A stretch of 64,000 bases of DNA from Bradyrhizobium canariense (GCF_018130465.1 NZ_JAFCKJ010000001.1:248001-312000); one strand, 5' to 3'; shown: positions 28,058 through 36,906, numbered from the stretch's first letter. Program-made: numbers and translations. The notes: generated by a model from the letters alone, not told the origin.

Positions 28058-28813
28058 ATGCTCGAAATCCGCAACCTCGCAAAATCCTTTGGCGGCGTGA
28101 AGGCGACCAACGACGTCACGCTCGACTTCCCCGACGGCTCGCTCACCGCCGTGATCGGGCCGAACGGCGCGGGCAAGAGCACCTTCTTCAACCTGATCAC
28201 CGGGGCACTGAAGCCGGATTCCGGCCAGGTGCTGCTCGACGGCGTCGATCTCGCCGGTCGCTCGCCGCCGGAGATCGTCCGCCACGGCATCGGCCGCGCG
28301 TTTCAGGTCGCCAGCATCTTCAAATCGCTGACGGTGCAGGAGACCATGCTCGCCGCCGTCAGCGCCGACCAGCGCTCGTCCGCGGTGCTGCACAAGCGTT
28401 TTCCGTTGCCGGAGACGCGCGACCGCGCCGAGCATGTGATGGAGCTGCTGGGCCTCGCCGGCAAGCGCAACCGCACGGCCGCGACCCTCTCGCATGGCGA
28501 CCAGAAGCTGCTCGACATTGCGCTGGCGCTGGTGCTCGAACCAAAAGTGCTGCTGCTGGACGAGCCGACCGCCGGCATGGGCCCGGAAGAGCGCTGGCGC
28601 ATGATCGACAAGGTGCGCGAGCTCTGGGAGACGCAGAAGATCACCGTCGTCTTCATCGAGCACGACATGGACATCGTGTTCAAGATCGCGCCGAAGATCG
28701 TGGTGCTCTGCTACGGCCGCATTCTCGCAACCGGCACGCCCGACGAGATCCGCAACGATAGCGCCGTGATCGAGGCCTATCTCGGCACCGAGCATGCGGG
28801 AGCCGCTGCATGA
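28058..28813 (+). CDS. Branched-chain amino acid-type ABC transporter ATP-binding protein (LivG family)
   Basis: 251 residues. Walker A GPNGAGKST, LivG-type signature ATLSHGDQKLLDIALAL in place of the canonical LSGGQ, Walker B VLLLDEPTAGMGPEE and switch His in VVFIEHDMDIVF. The ATG directly after the LivM-type stop is used rather than an upstream start inside that gene. It overlaps the LivF-type gene by four bases. Confidence 0.93.
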   Translation: MLEIRNLAKSFGGVKATNDVTLDFPDGSLTAVIGPNGAGKSTFFNLITGALKPDSGQVLLDGVDLAGRSPPEIVRHGIGRAFQVASIFKSLTVQETMLAAVSADQRSSAVLHKRFPLPETRDRAEHVMELLGLAGKRNRTAATLSHGDQKLLDIALALVLEPKVLLLDEPTAGMGPEERWRMIDKVRELWETQKITVVFIEHDMDIVFKIAPKIVVLCYGRILATGTPDEIRNDSAVIEAYLGTEHAGAAA

Positions 28814-29523
28814 GCGCTGCAGTGATCGAAGTCGCCGATCTCGATGTCTACTACGGCACGAGCCAGATCCTGTTCGGCGTCGGGCTCTCGGTGCGGCAGG
28901 GCGAGACCATGGCGCTGCTCGGCCGCAATGGCGCGGGCAAATCGACGACCATGAAAGCGATCATGGGTTTGGCGCCGCCGCGACGGGGCATGGTCAGCCT
29001 GCGCGGCGCGGTGATCTCCGGCCGGAAGCCGTACCATATCGCGCGCGCCGGCCTCGGCTTCGTGCCGGAGGATCGCCAGATCTTTCCGGAGCACAGCGTC
29101 GAGGACAATCTCGTCATCGGTCGCAAGAAGGGACCGGAGGGCCAGGACGAATGGCCGATCAAGCGCATCTATGAAGTCTTCCCGCTGCTGGAGCCGCTGC
29201 GCCACCGCATCGCCGGGCGCCTGTCAGGCGGCGAGCAGCAGATGCTCGCGATCGCGCGCACGCTGATGGGCAATCCCGCGCTGCTGCTGCTGGACGAGCC
29301 GAGCGAGGGCCTTGCGCCGATCATCGTGCAGCGGATCGGCGAATTGTTGCGGCAACTCCGTAAGCTCGGATCGACCGTGCTGATCGCCGAGCAGAACATG
29401 CATTTCTGCCTGGGGCTGGCGAGCCATGCCACCGTCATCGACAAGGGCCAGATCGTCTATGCCGCCGGGATCGACGAGCTGAAGGCCAACGAGGCGATCC
29501 GCCGCCGCTATCTGGCGCTATAG
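28810..29523 (+). CDS. Branched-chain amino acid-type ABC transporter ATP-binding protein (LivF family)
   Basis: 237 residues. Walker A GRNGAGKST, signature RLSGGEQQMLAIARTLM, Walker B ALLLLDEPSEGLAPII and LIAEQNMHFCL. The LivF hallmark GLGFVPEDRQIFPEHSVEDNL is clear. Last gene of the importer operon; the 160-base gap after it is rich in small GC palindromes such as CCTCCGGGAGG followed by AAAAAA, which may terminate it. Confidence 0.93.
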   Translation: MSAAVIEVADLDVYYGTSQILFGVGLSVRQGETMALLGRNGAGKSTTMKAIMGLAPPRRGMVSLRGAVISGRKPYHIARAGLGFVPEDRQIFPEHSVEDNLVIGRKKGPEGQDEWPIKRIYEVFPLLEPLRHRIAGRLSGGEQQMLAIARTLMGNPALLLLDEPSEGLAPIIVQRIGELLRQLRKLGSTVLIAEQNMHFCLGLASHATVIDKGQIVYAAGIDELKANEAIRRRYLAL

Positions 29524-29687
29524 CCGGGGGCGCTGGTGCCCAAATAGGCCGGAAGAAGAAAACTATTGCCCCGGGTCCCTCCGGCGGAAGGAGTTTCCCC
29601 TCCGGGAGGCAAAAAAGCCAATCGCTTCCATTGCTGTTTAGGGCCGAAACGACGACATTTCCGTCAGAAATTGATGGATTGACTGCT

Positions 29688-29906
29688 ATGGAACGCACCC
29701 GGTTTGAACCTTTCGGCGAGCAATTGGTGTCCGCAACGGACACCCAGCCGCGCTCGCGCGGGTCAAAGCTGCTGCTGCGGGTTGGCACCGGCCTGTTCTG
29801 GTCGCTGGTCGCCGGCATCGTGCTTGCGCGTGCGGCCTTCTTCGAGCCCGGCGTCTATGACAGCTTCAGCCGCGTCGCCTCGCTGGCCAAGAGCCTTGTC
29901 TTCTAA
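29688..29906 (+). CDS. Small single-helix membrane protein, unknown
   Basis: 72 residues: a polar N-terminus (MERTRFEPFGEQLVSATDT), a basic stretch (RSRGSKLLLR) and one membrane helix (about residues 35-55, GTGLFWSLVAGIVLARAAFF), then a short tail. An upstream TTG start would add 19 residues. No family recognised. Coding seems likely because the hydrophobic segment is well formed and framed by charges, but support is limited. Confidence 0.5.
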   Translation: MERTRFEPFGEQLVSATDTQPRSRGSKLLLRVGTGLFWSLVAGIVLARAAFFEPGVYDSFSRVASLAKSLVF

Positions 29907-30022
29907 GGCGAGCCTGATTATTCCGGGCTGAGGATAGAACTTCCCTCGGCCCTGATATGTCGAAAACTTATTTCCCAATCGGATGGCGCTGCGTATAAAT
30001 CCTTCTCCTCTGGGAGAGATTT

Positions 30023-31081
30023 GTGTCGCAGAATCAAGCATCCAGCCCGGCCGACGCCAAGCCGACCACGGCCACTAGCCGCATCGTCGCGCTGATTCCC
30101 GGGATCCTCCTCTGCATCGCCGTGGCCGGCGTTTCGGCTCTGCTCGAACGGGCGGAACTGGGCGTCTTCGAGCATCCCTATGTCGAGGCGCTGGTGATGG
30201 CGATCTTGCTCGGCATGGCCGTGCGCAGCTTCTGGAAGCCCGCGCCGCGCTGGCAGTCCGGCATCGCCTTCAGCGCCAAGCAGCTGCTCGAAGTCGCCGT
30301 CATGCTGCTGGGGGCCTCGATCAGCTTTGCCGCCATCGCGGCGTCCGGCGTCGCGTTGTTGGCATCGATCGCAGCGGTCGTCGTGATCGCGCTCTGCGTC
30401 TCCTTCGGCATCAGCCGCCTGCTTGGTCTCTCGACGCGGCTCTCGATCCTGATCGCCTGCGGCAACTCGATCTGCGGCAATTCGGCGATTGCGGCGGTGG
30501 CGCCGATCATCGGCGCCAACAATGACGAGATCGCATCCTCGATCTCCTTCACCGCGATCCTCGGCGTGATGATGGTGCTCGGCCTGCCGCTGCTGATTCC
30601 GCTGCTGCAGCTGTCGGCCACGCAATACGGCATCCTCGCGGGCCTTACCGTCTATGCGGTGCCGCAGGTGCTGGCCGCGACGGTGCCGGCGGGGCTCGTC
30701 AGCACCCAGATCGGCACGCTCGTGAAACTGATGCGCGTCCTGATGCTCGGGCCGGTCGTCGTCGGCCTCTCGCTGACGGCCTCGCGCTGGCAGAGCGACG
30801 CCAAGAAGACCAATGTCGGCTTCTTCCGCCTGGTCCCGTGGTTCATCCTCGGCTTCCTTGCGCTCGCGACCCTGCGCTCCCTGGAGATCGTGCCGGGCAC
30901 GGTGGTCGGTCCGGTGACGAAGATCACCAGCTTTCTCACGGTGGTGTCGATGGCGGCGCTGGGCCTCGGCGTCGACGTGCGCGTGCTGGCCAATGTCGGA
31001 GGGCGGGTGACGGCGGCCGTGACGTTGTCGCTGCTGCTGCTGCTCGGCATCAGCATCGCGCTGGTGCACTGGTTCAAGTGA
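30023..31081 (+). CDS. YeiH/UPF0324 family putative sulfate exporter
   Basis: 352 residues, about ten membrane helices. The family signature is ILIACGNSICGNSAIAAVAP, with KQLLEVAVMLLGASISF earlier and SMAALGLGVDVRVLANVGGR near the C-terminus. The start is GTG after a GGGAGAG ribosome binding site. Members include TauZ-like proteins proposed to export sulfate or sulfite during sulfonate breakdown. It is convergent with a NitT/TauT-type importer operon just downstream, which supports a sulfur role here by inference only. Confidence 0.85.
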   Translation: MSQNQASSPADAKPTTATSRIVALIPGILLCIAVAGVSALLERAELGVFEHPYVEALVMAILLGMAVRSFWKPAPRWQSGIAFSAKQLLEVAVMLLGASISFAAIAASGVALLASIAAVVVIALCVSFGISRLLGLSTRLSILIACGNSICGNSAIAAVAPIIGANNDEIASSISFTAILGVMMVLGLPLLIPLLQLSATQYGILAGLTVYAVPQVLAATVPAGLVSTQIGTLVKLMRVLMLGPVVVGLSLTASRWQSDAKKTNVGFFRLVPWFILGFLALATLRSLEIVPGTVVGPVTKITSFLTVVSMAALGLGVDVRVLANVGGRVTAAVTLSLLLLLGISIALVHWFK

Positions 31082-31107
31082 ATAGTCGTCTCGCCGCGAT
31101 GGCGGTG

Positions 31108-31254
31108 CACCCTCTCCCCCTGTGGGAGAGGGTGGCTTCGCGACAGCGAAGCCGGGTGAGGGGTTCTATCCGCGAGTGATTCTGTTGCCGTGAGTGCGCG
31201 GAGAGAACCCCTCATCCGGCGCTTCGCGCCACCTTCTCCCACAAGGGGAGAAGG
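31108..31254. repeat. Dispersed double-palindrome repeat (ccctctcccc family), full copy
   Basis: Two inverted halves, each with a stem such as CCCTCTCCC/GGGAGAGGG and TTCGC/GCGAA blocks, joined by gtgaggggttct...agaacccctca. A second full copy is at 41281-41423 and a half copy at 51084-51140. It lies between convergent genes here and may end both transcripts. Confidence 0.75.
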
Positions 31255-31283
31255 GAAGTGAGAGTGGGGCGTCGGAAAAAGCG

Positions 31284-32156
31284 CTAAATCACATCCGCCA
31301 GCGAAGCGCCGTGCAGCTCGATGTTGAGCCCCTGCATGCCGAGATCGCTGATCTCGCCGCCCATCGCCTTGATGCTTTCCTCGCGGATCAGCGACATCAG
31401 TCCGCGGCGCAGCGCCAAGAACTCCGACGACATCATCATCGACTGCTGCCGCGGCCGCTCCAGCGGGATCGGAATCTCCGCCTTGATCGAACCCGGTCGC
31501 GCGGTCATACAGTAGACGCGGTCGGACAGGAAGATCGCCTCGTCGATGTCGTGGGTGACGAACAGCACCGAGATCTTCAGCCGCTGCCACATGTTGGTGA
31601 GGATCTGCTGCATGATGACGCGGGTCTGCGCGTCGAGGGCGCCGAAGGGCTCGTCCAGGAGCAGCACCTTTGGTCCCGTCGCGAGCGCGCGGACGATGCC
31701 GACGCGCTGCTTCATGCCACCTGAGAGTTTCTCGGGGTAATGCTTTTCGAAGGCTTCGAGGCCCGCGAGTCCCAGCAGCGTGCGCGCGGCGCGCTCGCGC
31801 TGCGAGCGCGCCATGCCGCGCATCTTCAGGCCGAATTCGACGTTCTCCCGCACCGTCTTCCAGGGAAACAGCGAATATTGCTGAAACACCATGCCGCGTT
31901 CGGCGCTGGGGCCGTTCACCTTCTCGCCGTCGACGGTGACGATGCCCGTGGTCGGCTTGAGGAAGCCGGCGACCGCGTTGAGCAGCGTCGACTTTCCACA
32001 GCCGGAGGGTCCGACGATCGAGACGAACTCGCCAGGCTTCACATGGATCTGCGTCTCGGTGACGGCCTGCACCGGTCCTTCGATGCTGTCGTAGCTGAGG
32101 GAGAAATTCCTGACCTCGATATGGCCCTGCGGTGCTTTGGCAACGATCTCGCTCAT
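31284..32156 (-). CDS. NitT/TauT family ABC transporter ATP-binding protein
   Basis: 290 residues. Walker A GPSGCGKST, signature KLSGGMKQRVGIVRAL, Walker B VLLLDEPFGALDAQTR and VTHDIDEAIFLSDRVY, the SsuB/TauB/NrtD pattern. The C-terminus extends beyond the usual end (MGGEISDLGMQGLNIELHGA). The start used gives a four-base ATGA overlap with the permease; a start 12 bases upstream is also possible. Third gene of an operon: binding protein, permease, ATPase. Confidence 0.92.
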   Translation of the reverse strand: MSEIVAKAPQGHIEVRNFSLSYDSIEGPVQAVTETQIHVKPGEFVSIVGPSGCGKSTLLNAVAGFLKPTTGIVTVDGEKVNGPSAERGMVFQQYSLFPWKTVRENVEFGLKMRGMARSQRERAARTLLGLAGLEAFEKHYPEKLSGGMKQRVGIVRALATGPKVLLLDEPFGALDAQTRVIMQQILTNMWQRLKISVLFVTHDIDEAIFLSDRVYCMTARPGSIKAEIPIPLERPRQQSMMMSSEFLALRRGLMSLIREESIKAMGGEISDLGMQGLNIELHGASLADVI

Positions 32157-33061
32157 CTCGATCTCCATGGCATCACCAATTGTCCGGCTCCCCGGATCAA
32201 CATGCTCGATCCGAGGCCGAGCACGCCGATCGCGATCATGCCGAGCGCGATGTCGGCATATTGGACCAGGGAATAGGCCTCCCAGGTGAAATAGCCGATG
32301 CCGTATTGCCCCGAGATCATCTCGGCGGCGATCAGCGACACCCAGGCCACGCCCATGCCGACGGTGAGGCCGGTGAAGATGTGCGGGAGCGAGGCCGGAA
32401 AATACACGTCGCGGAAGATCGAGCGCTCCTGCGCGCCGAGACATTGCGCGGCGCGAACCAGCACGGGATCGACCAGCGACATGCCGTGCAGCGTGTTGAC
32501 CAGGATCGGGAAGAACGAGCCGAGGAACGTGATGTAGACGATGCTCTGCTCGTTGGTCGGCCACAGCATGATCGCCATTGGCACCCAGGCGATCGCCGGG
32601 ATCGGCCGCAGCACCTCCGCCACGGGAAAGATGATCTCGTGGACGAGCTTGAAGCGGCCCATGATGAGGCCGAGCGGCACGGCGACGATCGCCGCGAGCG
32701 AGAAGCCGAAGAAGATGCGCCGGCAGCTCAAGAGGACGTGCAGCAGGAATTTGGGATCGTGGATCGCCTTGGTGAAGCTCGCATAGACCGCGAGCGGCGA
32801 GGGCACGTTGGTGAAGCGCACGAAGAACACGACGCGATAGGTCGTCAGCAGATGCCAGGCCAGCAGAAAGGCGAGTAGCGAGATGATGCCGATCGCGGTC
32901 GCACGCAGCCCGCCCCGGTTGAGCCGGTACCAGCGCAACGCGAGCGTGCCGAAGGAGGGCGGTGATGCGGGTGGAGTGGAGGCGGGCATGGCGCTTGCCT
33001 CCGCGATTGCACTTGCCGGCATGTTGTCCTCGGGATGTCTGAGGAGGGCGGGACTGCTCAC
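32153..33061 (-). CDS. NitT/TauT family ABC transporter permease
   Basis: 302 residues with about six membrane helices after an Ala/Pro-rich N-terminus. The binding-protein-dependent permease signature is GMGVAWVSLIAAEMISGQYG and the segment AWVPMAIMLWPTNEQSIVYI is typical of SsuC/TauC. Four-base overlaps join it to the genes on both sides, so all three are translationally coupled. Confidence 0.92.
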   Translation of the reverse strand: MSSPALLRHPEDNMPASAIAEASAMPASTPPASPPSFGTLALRWYRLNRGGLRATAIGIISLLAFLLAWHLLTTYRVVFFVRFTNVPSPLAVYASFTKAIHDPKFLLHVLLSCRRIFFGFSLAAIVAVPLGLIMGRFKLVHEIIFPVAEVLRPIPAIAWVPMAIMLWPTNEQSIVYITFLGSFFPILVNTLHGMSLVDPVLVRAAQCLGAQERSIFRDVYFPASLPHIFTGLTVGMGVAWVSLIAAEMISGQYGIGYFTWEAYSLVQYADIALGMIAIGVLGLGSSMLIRGAGQLVMPWRSR

Positions 33062-34491
33062 GTCTTGCCTCCGCCGACCGCCGCCTTCACAGCGTCGTCG
33101 AAGCCGAGCACCTTGCCGCTGATCTTGGCGGCATGGGCTTCGGCGTCCTTCTTCAACAGGAACGGCGCAACCTCGCCATTACCGACCGCGAAGAAAGCCT
33201 GGTCGGCGAACAGCTTGATGCCGCGGGTGGTATCGAAGACGTAGGCGACGTTGATCTTCTTGCCCTTGGCCTTGTAGTCGGCATAGGCGCCGAGCGTGCA
33301 GCTGGCTGACGAGAAGGGCATGATGCCTGAATCGTCGACCCAGACCTCGCCGGCCTTGCGCGGATCGGTAATCGGCTTCTTGCAGAAGGAATCTTCGCCG
33401 GCGATCTCGTAGTTCTTGGTGCTCGCAAGCTGCGCGTCATAGTCGAGTTTCATCTCGGAATAGGCTTTGCGGATGTAGCTGTCGTCGACCCATTTTTTGG
33501 GATCGAACTCCTTCATGCGGCCGAGGTTCTGCAGCACCTTGACGTCGGCCGTAGCGGCGTCGATCAGCGCCGGCTTGATCGAGGGATCGGTGGTCATGTT
33601 GCCGCTGGGGCCGAGGAAGATGTAGACGACCTCCTTGCTGATGCCGGTCCATTCCTGGATCTTCTCGGCTGCGAGCTTGGGATCGTCGCGCAGCCATTGA
33701 TTGGCGGCGATCACCGCCTTGAAGTAGGCGACGACGACTTCGGGATATTTCTCGGCGAAATCGGTGCGCACGACGATGCCGTGGAAAGTCGGGAGATTGG
33801 TCTCGACGCCGTCAAAGATCTTTCGCGCAAAACCGCGGAACGGCAGCAGCTCGGCGAACGGAACGAAGTCGGCATGCGCGTCGATCTTCTTCTCCTGGAG
33901 ATTGGTCGAGCCGACCTCCGGGCTCTGGCTGACCAGCTGGAAGAAATCCGACGCGTAGCCGCGGTCCTGCATCGCCTTCAGCACCATGCCGTGCGCGGCC
34001 GAGCCGAACGGCACGCTGACGAGCTTGCCCTTGAGATCGGCGAGATCGTAGTAGGGCGAATCCTTGTGAACGACGATGCCGTTGCCGGAGCCCGACAGGC
34101 TGTAGGCGGCGATGCCGATCAGCCGGCTCTTGCTCTCCGGATTGCTGTCGAAAGTGAAGCCGTTCACGATCAGCGGATAGTCGCCCATCATGCCGATCTG
34201 CAGCTTGTTCGCCATCATCGCGTTGGTGACGGGCGGACCGGAGGTGAAATTCTGCCACTCCAGCTCGAACTTGATGTTGGCGTATTTGCCGTCCTTCGGC
34301 AGATATTTCTCGAGGAGATGAAGCTGGCGGATGACGACGCCGGCGGTCACCGTGTTGGTCGTGGTGTCCTGCGTTCCGATGCCGAGCGTGACGGTTTCCG
34401 CCGCGGCCGGCTGCGCGAGGAGAAGCGCCAGCGACGTCACCGACATCGCGATCGAGAGCGTGGGAAGATGGCGGACCATTCTCATCCTCAT
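33058..34491 (-). CDS. NitT/TauT family substrate-binding protein with NosL-like C-terminal domain
   Basis: 477 residues. A signal peptide (about 1-31, ending QPAAAE) precedes an NrtA/SsuA-type binding fold (TLGIGTQDTTTNTVTAGVVI, MGDYPLIVNGFTF, GKLVSVPFGSAAHGMVLKAM) to about residue 350. The last 110 residues are extra and resemble NosL: SASCTLGAYADYK, VAYVFDTTRGIKLFADQAFF and KKDAEAHAAKISGKVLGFDD. NosL binds copper; the methionine/cysteine ligands of true NosL are not evident here. Heads the importer operon; no hairpin follows because its stop overlaps the permease start. A CAACTAATCG motif lies 75 bases upstream. Confidence 0.85.
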   Translation of the reverse strand: MRMRMVRHLPTLSIAMSVTSLALLLAQPAAAETVTLGIGTQDTTTNTVTAGVVIRQLHLLEKYLPKDGKYANIKFELEWQNFTSGPPVTNAMMANKLQIGMMGDYPLIVNGFTFDSNPESKSRLIGIAAYSLSGSGNGIVVHKDSPYYDLADLKGKLVSVPFGSAAHGMVLKAMQDRGYASDFFQLVSQSPEVGSTNLQEKKIDAHADFVPFAELLPFRGFARKIFDGVETNLPTFHGIVVRTDFAEKYPEVVVAYFKAVIAANQWLRDDPKLAAEKIQEWTGISKEVVYIFLGPSGNMTTDPSIKPALIDAATADVKVLQNLGRMKEFDPKKWVDDSYIRKAYSEMKLDYDAQLASTKNYEIAGEDSFCKKPITDPRKAGEVWVDDSGIMPFSSASCTLGAYADYKAKGKKINVAYVFDTTRGIKLFADQAFFAVGNGEVAPFLLKKDAEAHAAKISGKVLGFDDAVKAAVGGGKT

Positions 34492-34565
34492 TCGGTTGGA
34501 TGTGCTGTGGTTGCCATGATTGGGTGAGGGCGTGGGCAGGGCAAATCCGGAATGAGGACCACAGT

Positions 34566-34575
34566 CGATTAGTTG
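34566..34575 (-). promoter_or_regulatory. Recurrent motif, copy 1 (CAACTAATCG)
   Basis: CAACTAATCG on the minus strand, about 75 bases before the binding-protein start. Three related copies lie at 35960, 36033 and 36915, all in promoter gaps of the same gene block, suggesting one regulator. Confidence 0.5.
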
Positions 34576-34644
34576 CCGGGAAAAGTTGATTGCATACTCC
34601 TTGGGCAGTCCTGCACTATAAAGCCGCTTGCATGGGCACCGGCC

Positions 34645-35421
34645 CTAGTCGGACGCCTGCCCGCGCATCTCTTCCAGCACGTCGGGCCGGCAGACCACGA
34701 TCTGCGAGCGCTTGGTCAGCACGATTCCCTTCTCCTGCATGCGCTTCAGGCTGATCGTGACCCATTGCCGGGTGGCGCCGACCATGTGGGCGATATCGGC
34801 ATGGGTGAAGGCGGCCGCGATCACGCGACCGTCGGCGTCATCGACGCCATAGAGCTCGACGAGATGCAGCAACAGATGCGCAAGGCGTTGTGTGATCGAA
34901 CGCGTTCCCAGCATCTGGGCCAGCGCCGAATAGCACTTGCCCTTGAAGGTCAGGCCTTCGATCAGGCCGATGGCCAGATTCGGGATCTCGACGGCAAGGG
35001 ATCGCAGCTCCTTTCCGGGCAGATGCACCACGCTGCAATTGCTGGATGCAACGCCGGACCATTGATGCACGGTGCCTTCGAACACTTCCGGCCCGCCGAC
35101 GAAATTGCCGACATGCCAATAGGCCAGCGTGATCTCGCGGCCGAGCGGAGAGGTGTAGAACACCCGGATCCTGCCGCTCTCGATCAGCCAGATACCGTCA
35201 TGCTTGCCACCCTGGCTGAACAGCGTCTGGCCGCGGTTGAGCACTTTTCGGCGGCCCTGCTTCAGCACCAGCTCCCGCTCGCGCTGGCTGAGCTTGTCCA
35301 TCAACGGCGGCGGTCCGCCGATCCATTGCTGGTTCTCGGTGAGCAGCAGCGAGGAGCCGCCGGCAGGCCGGACCGTTGCGGGAACCGTCCCGCGAACCAC
35401 ATTGGCCGCCTGCAACATCAT
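34645..35421 (-). CDS. Crp/Fnr family transcriptional regulator
   Basis: 258 residues. A cyclic-nucleotide-binding-like barrel (LFSQGGKHDGIWLIESGRIR, GREITLAYWHVGNFVGG) is about residues 50-165, followed by the dimer helix and a winged HTH (FTHADIAHMVGATRQWVTIS) near residues 205-225. It lacks the N-terminal cysteine cluster of oxygen-sensing Fnr. It sits between the importer operon and the divergent DUF971/reductase genes, so it is the obvious candidate to bind the CAACTAATTG-like motifs. Confidence 0.9.
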   Translation of the reverse strand: MMLQAANVVRGTVPATVRPAGGSSLLLTENQQWIGGPPPLMDKLSQRERELVLKQGRRKVLNRGQTLFSQGGKHDGIWLIESGRIRVFYTSPLGREITLAYWHVGNFVGGPEVFEGTVHQWSGVASSNCSVVHLPGKELRSLAVEIPNLAIGLIEGLTFKGKCYSALAQMLGTRSITQRLAHLLLHLVELYGVDDADGRVIAAAFTHADIAHMVGATRQWVTISLKRMQEKGIVLTKRSQIVVCRPDVLEEMRGQASD

Positions 35422-35484
35422 CCGCCTCCGGAACGTTCAAATGGTTCTAAAGAGGAGCAATGTCCGTGCCAGATTCACTCCGCG

Positions 35485-35585
35485 GTCATTGCCCGGCTTG
35501 ACCGGGCGATCCAGTATTCCAGAGACGTCAATGAGTTATCGAGAAGCCGCGGCGTACTGGATTCCCCGCCTTCGCGGGGAATGAC
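35485..35585. repeat. Dispersed palindromic repeat, about 100 bp
   Basis: Outer ends GTCATTGCCCGG and CGCGGGGAATGAC, with an inner GCCCGGCTTGACCGGGC hairpin and the block cggcgtactggattccccgc. That block recurs nearly unchanged in the copy at 61643-61746, in the same orientation. Confidence 0.75.
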
Positions 35586-35614
35586 GGCGGAGTTTGGAGG
35601 ACGACCTGTGGCGT

Positions 35615-35911
35615 CTACCGCCCCGCCAGGCTCAACAGATACGGCTTCGGGTAAATCCCCCGGTTGTGCCCATCCGAAAACGAGATGGTCAGTCCGTAAC
35701 CGAGATCGCCGATCTCGGTGATCGCGATGCCCGGAAACCGCTCAGGGAAGCGGCCGTCGAAGCGAGCGCGGGTGCAGTGGGCGCATTTGCAGGAGAGGCG
35801 GAGTTGCTCGGCGGGTAGGCTGAGTTCGCCGTCCTGCGTGGTGCGGACGCGGAGCGTCGCGAGGTCGGCGCTTGCTTCGTAATCTGCCACGGTCGGTGCC
35901 ACCAAGGTCAT
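35615..35911 (-). CDS. DUF971 protein
   Basis: 98 residues. The DUF971 core (LRLSCKCAHCTRARFDGRFP, then IGDLGYGLTISFSDGHNRGIY) contains a CxCxxC-like cluster matching the metal-binding face of the family and of the N-terminal domain of gamma-butyrobetaine hydroxylase. The inner ATG (MTLVAPTVADYEAS) is preferred over one 17 codons upstream. Members often lie beside Fe-S assembly genes. Here it is divergent from the ferredoxin-NADP reductase across two copies of the AACTAAT motif. Confidence 0.82.
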   Translation of the reverse strand: MTLVAPTVADYEASADLATLRVRTTQDGELSLPAEQLRLSCKCAHCTRARFDGRFPERFPGIAITEIGDLGYGLTISFSDGHNRGIYPKPYLLSLAGR

Positions 35912-35959
35912 GACGTGTCTCCGATCCTTCTCTACGTTGCCGCAGCGCTGCTGCGATAG

Positions 35960-35969
35960 CAACTAATTG
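35960..35969 (+). promoter_or_regulatory. Recurrent motif, copy 2 (CAACTAATTG)
   Basis: Within GCAACTAATTGC, a GCAA-CTAA-TTGC inverted repeat, 49 bases upstream of the DUF971 start (minus) and 150 bases before the reductase start (plus). Confidence 0.5.
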
Positions 35970-36032
35970 CCAGGCGCAGGCGCGGGGCGCTGATCTTGAC
36001 TGCCTGCTCTTCGATCATCGCCACGAAATGTG

Positions 36033-36042
36033 AAACTAATCG
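36033..36042 (+). promoter_or_regulatory. Recurrent motif, copy 3 (AAACTAATCG)
   Basis: AAACTAATCG, 77 bases before the reductase ATG. It differs from copy 1 only in the first base. It is the better-placed copy for the reductase promoter. Confidence 0.45.
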
Positions 36043-36118
36043 ACCGGGAAGTTCAGTTCGGCGTTGCCCGATTCCTGTCTCTCCGAAACCTTGTGCGCAA
36101 TCGAGGTCAGGAGAGACA

Positions 36119-36892
36119 ATGAGCGCATTTCAGAAGGAAACGGTTCTGTCGGTCAGGCACTGGACCGAGTCCCTGTTCAGCTTCACCGCGACGCGCGATC
36201 CGGGCTTTCGCTTCCAGAACGGCCAGTTCGCGATGATCGGGCTGGAAGTCGAGGGCAAGCCGTTGCTGCGGGCCTACAGCATGGCGAGCGCCAATCATGA
36301 GGAGGCGCTCGAGTTCTTCTCGATCAAGGTGCAGGACGGTCCGCTGACCTCGCGCCTTCAGAAGATCAGGGAGGGTGACGTCATCCTCGTCGGCCGCAAG
36401 GCCACGGGCACGCTGATCACCGGCAATCTCATTCCCGGCAAGCGCCTGTTGCTGCTCTCGACCGGAACGGGGCTCGCGCCGTTCGCCAGCCTGATCAAGG
36501 ACCCCGACGTCTACGAGAATTACGAGACCATCGTGCTCGCCCATGGCTGTCGCCAGGTCTCCGAGCTCTCCTATGGCGAGCATCTCGTCGAAGGCCTGCG
36601 CAATCACGAGTTCTTCGGGCCGCTGATCCGCGACAAGCTCGTCTACTATCCCACCGTCACCCGCGAGCCGTTCAGGAATCGCGGCCGCATCACCGACCTG
36701 ATCGCGTCGAACCAGCTCTTCGACGACATCGGTCTATCAGGCCTCGATATCGAGACCGACCGCATCATGCTGTGCGGCAGCCCGGCGATGCTGGAGGAAC
36801 TTCCCGCGATGCTTTCCGCACGTGGCTTTGTCGAGGGCAATCACAGCCGGCCCGGCCATTTCGTGATCGAAAAGGCCTTTGTCGAGCGCTGA
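36119..36892 (+). CDS. fpr: Ferredoxin--NADP reductase, bacterial Fpr type
   Basis: 257 residues moving electrons between NADPH and ferredoxin or flavodoxin. FAD site LLRAYSMASANHEEALEFFS and GPLTSRL; NADP site LLSTGTGLAPFASLIKDP and CGSPAML; C-terminus HFVIEKAFVER as in FprA/Fpr. The start after GAGAGACA is preferred to an upstream in-frame ATG. The two-cluster ferredoxin about 1.9 kb downstream is a natural partner, and the shared upstream motif supports co-regulation. Confidence 0.93.
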   Translation: MSAFQKETVLSVRHWTESLFSFTATRDPGFRFQNGQFAMIGLEVEGKPLLRAYSMASANHEEALEFFSIKVQDGPLTSRLQKIREGDVILVGRKATGTLITGNLIPGKRLLLLSTGTGLAPFASLIKDPDVYENYETIVLAHGCRQVSELSYGEHLVEGLRNHEFFGPLIRDKLVYYPTVTREPFRNRGRITDLIASNQLFDDIGLSGLDIETDRIMLCGSPAMLEELPAMLSARGFVEGNHSRPGHFVIEKAFVER

Positions 36893-36906
36893 CGCGCAAA
36901 TCGCAC

